Shown piece by piece: positions 5,494-8,067 of a DNA stretch of 8,067 nucleotides (position 1 is the stretch's first letter; every line of letters starts with the position of its first letter). A program made the position numbers and the translations under genes. The DNA is from a bacterium (GTDB lineage: Bacteria > NPL-UPA2 > JAUVJM01). The stretch lies in contig JAUVJM010000062.1 of the NCBI GenBank assembly GCA_030596585.1, forward strand, positions 1-8,067, given 5' to 3'. The notes below the pieces were generated by a model that was not told the origin of the DNA, did no database searches, and saw nothing but the letters and a program-made list of their open reading frames with translations.

Positions 5494-8067
5494 TTACAAG
5501 CCCTCAGACTTTTTGGCTTTTAGTCTGTTGTCTGTTGTCTGTTTTTTAATGATTTTCGGAACGGCTTCAATAGCTTCCTTCAGTCTGTTCATGTTTTTTC
5601 CGCCAGCTTGAGCGAAACCGGCCTTGCCGCCGCCGCTTCCTTCAACTATGGAGGCTATTTCCTTAATCAGTTTTCCCGCATGCCACCCTTGTTTCACCAG
5701 ATCATTGGTAACTCCCGTAAGGAGACATACTTTTCCATCGAATCCCGCTCCCAGGACAACAATTCCGGATTCCATTTTTGCTTTCAGTTCATCAACAAGC
5801 TGACGCAGCCCGTCCCGGGACAGACTCTCCTGTATATGGGCAAAGACCTTGATGCCGCCGACTGTTCTTGCCTGCGACACGTAATCCTCAATTCCGGAGA
5901 CAGCTTCTTTCACCCGCATAGCTTCCAGTTTTTTCTGAAGAGCGCGTGTTGTTTCCAGTAGTCCTTCCACTCTGGTAACTACGTCTGCCGGCGTTGTTTT
6001 CAGGAGCTGTGAGAGTTCCGAGAGTGTCAGTTTAGCTTTCTTGGCCTCTGAGTAGGCATTGTAGCCTGAAATTGCCTCAATCCTCCTGACGCCGGCGGCG
6101 GCAGAACTCTCGTTTTCGATGAAGAAAGTGCCGATTTCGCCGGTGGAACGGACGTGAGTGCCTCCGCATAGTTCACTGCTGTAGCTGCCGATTTTTAACA
6201 CCCGGACGGATTTACCGTATTTCTCATCGAAAAGAGCAATTGCTTCCATCTTCAGTGCTTCTTCCAGAGGCAGATCGAGGGTTTTAACAGGGGAATTTTC
6301 CACAATCAGCTTATTGACAAGTTCCTCTATTTCCGAGAGTTCTCTTGCGGAGATGGCGCCCGTGTGAGTAAAGTCGAAACGCAGTCTATCCGGACCCACG
6401 AGAGAACCGCACTGGCGTACGTGTTTCCCGAGAACCCGGCGCAGGGAGTAGTGAAGCAAATGTGTAGCTGTATGGTTGGCGGCGATACTCTTGCGCCTTT
6501 CCCTGTTGACTGAAAGTCTTGCCGTATCTCCCTTTACCAGAGTTCCCTCGGTGAGAACTCCCTCATGTATTATTATCTCCCCGGCTCTTTTCGTATCTGC
6601 AACCTTCATTTTCCATTTCCCGCCGGTAATTTTGCCCTCATCTCCTGTCTGTCCGCCGGCTTCGCCGTAAAACGGAGTTCGGTCGGTAATCACGCTGATA
6701 CTTTCTCCTTCTCCCGCTTCCGTAACCTCTGCGCGGTCCCGGATAATGGTCTCAATCCTGCCTTCACTCTCCAGTTCCTCATATCCGGTGAACTTCGTCT
6801 TCCCCCCCTCTTTATCCCCCCTTAATAAGGGGGGTTGGGGGGATTCAGCAAAGCCGCTCGCATCCCGAGCCCTGCGGCGTTGGGAATCAAGCGCTTTCTC
6901 AAAACCTTCCTCGTCTGCCTTCAGACCCATGGACTGAGCCAGTTCCGTGATAGTCTCCCGCGGAATCCCGTACGTATCGTAATACTTGAAGCAAATGTCT
7001 CCCGGAAGATACTTTTGCCCTTTCCCTGCAAGTTCTCTTATTTTTTCTTCGAGTTCCGGCAGTCTCTGGAATACCGTGAAGAATCTTTCCTCTTCTGCTT
7101 TTACCATAACGCCGATGTCATTGTTTCTGCCGCTCAGCTCCGGATAGAAACCGCTCATACTGCTTATTACGAGAGGAACTAACCGGCACAGAAACGGTTT
7201 CTTCTCCCCGAAGGTTCTTCCTTGTTGGACGGCTCTCCTGATGAGTTTCCTGAGAACGTAACCTCTTCCCTCATTTGACGGCATAATCCCGTCTGCGATA
7301 CAAAAAGTTATGGCTCTTATGTGGTCTGCAATAACCCGGGCTGCCTGTTCATCTCCCGTGCCCGCGATTTCCTGCTTTGCACTTCGGATTTCGGAAACAA
7401 TAGGTTGAATAAGGTCTATCTCGAATACAGACGAAACTCCCTGCATTACACAAGCGATTCTTTCAAGTCCCAAACCCGTATCGATATTCTTCTGCTGGAG
7501 AGGTTCAAGCTTGCCGTCTTCCAGGCGATTGAATTGGGTGAAGACGAGATTCCAGAGCTCGAGGTGCCTGTCGCAGCTGCATGCAGGGCCACAGGATTCC
7601 CTCCCGCAGCCATGCTCTTTGCCCCTGTCAATTATTATTTCCGAACATGGCCCGCACGGGCCGGTCTTTCCCATGTCCCAGAAATTGTCTTCTTCCTCCA
7701 GAAGGAAAATTCTCTCACGCCGGACGCCTATCTTTTCCTGCCATATCCGGAGGGTTTCATCATCATCTTTGTAGACCGTTATAAGAAGCTTGTCCTCAGG
7801 CAGTCTGAGGACATTTAGCATAAACTCCCATGCCCACGCGGCGGCTTCTTCCTTGAAATAGTCCCCAAAAGAGAAATTGCCCAGCATTTCAAGGAAGGTC
7901 AGGTGTTTGCCGGTTCTGCCAACATTCTCTATGTCGGTAGCTCTCAGGCACCTCTGGCACGTAACTGCCCGCTTCAAACGGGAGCTGCCCCTGCCGGAGA
8001 AAAGCTCTTTGAACTGATTCATTCCTGCGCCTGTAAACAGAAGACTTGGATCATTCTTCGGGACTAA
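5494..8067 (-). CDS. alaS: Alanyl-tRNA synthetase (partial, about 27 N-terminal residues beyond window)
   Basis: The frame is open to the window edge, giving 857 residues beginning LVPKNDPSLLFTGAGMNQFK, so the ATG at 8022 is internal and the true start lies just outside. Alanyl-tRNA synthetase charges tRNA-Ala and clears mischarged Ser/Gly. Class II motif 1 is GAGMNQFK. Motif 2 is GRTGKHLTFLEMLGNFSFGD. Motif 3 is DTGLGLERI. A Cys-rich block HGCGRESCGPACSCDRHLE, before ELWNLVF, looks like a zinc site. The editing domain has HTATH (6460-6474) and CGGTH (6154-6168), all four zinc ligands present. The C-Ala domain ends with GGGKAGFAQAGGKN. An insertion of 14 codons derived from a palindromic repeat sits at 6802-6843 in the linker before the editing domain. 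The last 16 or so residues, QTTDNRLKAKKSEGL, look like non-family sequence, and the TAA lies in a repeat end. Confidence 0.98.
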   Translation of the reverse strand, partial: LVPKNDPSLLFTGAGMNQFKELFSGRGSSRLKRAVTCQRCLRATDIENVGRTGKHLTFLEMLGNFSFGDYFKEEAAAWAWEFMLNVLRLPEDKLLITVYKDDDETLRIWQEKIGVRRERIFLLEEEDNFWDMGKTGPCGPCSEIIIDRGKEHGCGRESCGPACSCDRHLELWNLVFTQFNRLEDGKLEPLQQKNIDTGLGLERIACVMQGVSSVFEIDLIQPIVSEIRSAKQEIAGTGDEQAARVIADHIRAITFCIADGIMPSNEGRGYVLRKLIRRAVQQGRTFGEKKPFLCRLVPLVISSMSGFYPELSGRNNDIGVMVKAEEERFFTVFQRLPELEEKIRELAGKGQKYLPGDICFKYYDTYGIPRETITELAQSMGLKADEEGFEKALDSQRRRARDASGFAESPQPPLLRGDKEGGKTKFTGYEELESEGRIETIIRDRAEVTEAGEGESISVITDRTPFYGEAGGQTGDEGKITGGKWKMKVADTKRAGEIIIHEGVLTEGTLVKGDTARLSVNRERRKSIAANHTATHLLHYSLRRVLGKHVRQCGSLVGPDRLRFDFTHTGAISARELSEIEELVNKLIVENSPVKTLDLPLEEALKMEAIALFDEKYGKSVRVLKIGSYSSELCGGTHVRSTGEIGTFFIENESSAAAGVRRIEAISGYNAYSEAKKAKLTLSELSQLLKTTPADVVTRVEGLLETTRALQKKLEAMRVKEAVSGIEDYVSQARTVGGIKVFAHIQESLSRDGLRQLVDELKAKMESGIVVLGAGFDGKVCLLTGVTNDLVKQGWHAGKLIKEIASIVEGSGGGKAGFAQAGGKNMNRLKEAIEAVPKIIKKQTTDNRLKAKKSEGL
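5523..5543. repeat. Three tandem copies of a 7-bp unit in the alaS 3' end
   Basis: The unit GTCTGTT occurs three times head to tail on the plus strand. It encodes part of the alaS tail KQTTDNR. Because seven is not a multiple of three, gain or loss of one unit would shift the frame of the last residues. Confidence 0.8.
6802..6843. repeat. In-frame palindromic repeat inside alaS
   Basis: CCCCCCTTA (6816-6824) and TAAGGGGGG (6826-6834) form a perfect inverted repeat with a one-base centre, flanked by further C and G runs. On the minus strand it encodes 14 residues, SPQPPLLRGDKEGG, within the variable linker after RARDASGFAE and before KTKFTGYEEL. The same G/C-run palindrome is known as a dispersed, mostly intergenic repeat in several bacterial phyla. 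It leaves the reading frame intact. Confidence 0.8.

Larger units (their letters stand above)
5327..5500. mobile_element. 174-bp MITE-like element with terminal inverted repeats
   Basis: The ends are inverted repeats: CTTGTAAATATTCGGTG at 5327-5343 is exactly complementary to CACCGAATATTTACAAG at 5484-5500, and the match extends to 25 bases with two mismatches (5327-5351 against 5476-5500). Inside are two direct copies of a 25-bp unit (5366-5390 and 5446-5470) and further TCGA-centred palindromes. It has no reading frame able to encode a transposase. The right end contains the alaS stop codon. The eight-base word GCCCTCAG occurs on both sides (5311-5318 and 5500-5507), which may be remains of a target duplication, though the left copy is eight bases away from the TIR. 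Confidence 0.65.

Noticed and set aside
7321..7818. Plus-strand open frame of 165 codons
   Set aside because: It is antisense to a well-conserved part of alaS, has no recognisable family features and is explained by codon bias on the other strand.
8020..8022. ATG 8022 as the start of alaS
   Set aside because: The frame stays open to the window edge and the upstream residues LVPKNDPSLLFTGAG are normal AlaRS motif 1 sequence.

Overview
The window holds eight protein-coding genes, all on the minus strand and therefore read from the right edge to the left: alaS (5' end cut by the window), ruvX/yqgF, an unrecognised 270-residue protein, a DUF374-type lysophospholipid acyltransferase, an M42 metallo-aminopeptidase, lipA, a peptide deformylase homologue (def), and a fructose-type PTS EIIA domain protein (3' end cut by the window). 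No rRNA, tRNA, CRISPR array, transposase or phage gene was seen. No stretch longer than about 190 bases lacks a gene.

The organism looks like a Gram-negative-type bacterium, because DUF374 acyltransferases usually accompany lipid A/outer-membrane lipid genes. Short intergenic gaps, GTG/TTG starts and several families of short palindromic repeats suggest an environmental or uncultured lineage. An Omnitrophota-like, Nitrospirota-like or other candidate-phylum genome is plausible, but this is a guess from gene style, not a determination.

Layout from right to left. alaS (8067-5494) lacks only about the first 27 residues. A 174-bp MITE-like element (5327-5500) lies between it and ruvX, and its terminal inverted repeat supplies the alaS stop codon. 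ruvX (5304-4888) is followed after 1 bp by the unknown gene (4886-4074), then by the acyltransferase (about 4031-3378). A composite palindromic repeat block (3226-3358) precedes the M42 peptidase gene (3195-2143). A different palindrome (2066-2102) precedes lipA (2013-1129). lipA ends inside a second copy of the repeat at 3226-3279. def (1073-576) follows, then a 48-nt hairpin (526-573), then the EIIA gene (501-1).

Functionally this is a housekeeping cluster: tRNA charging, RNA/DNA nuclease-type maintenance (RuvX), envelope lipid acylation, peptide turnover, lipoate synthesis, N-terminal protein processing and phosphotransfer signalling. No single pathway joins them; co-orientation and short gaps suggest one or a few long transcripts. 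The two observations most worth checking are a deformylase whose first zinc-binding His (HExxH) is Gln, and an in-frame palindromic repeat of 14 codons inside alaS. I did not find convincing evidence of a wholly new system such as defence or a mobile cargo.
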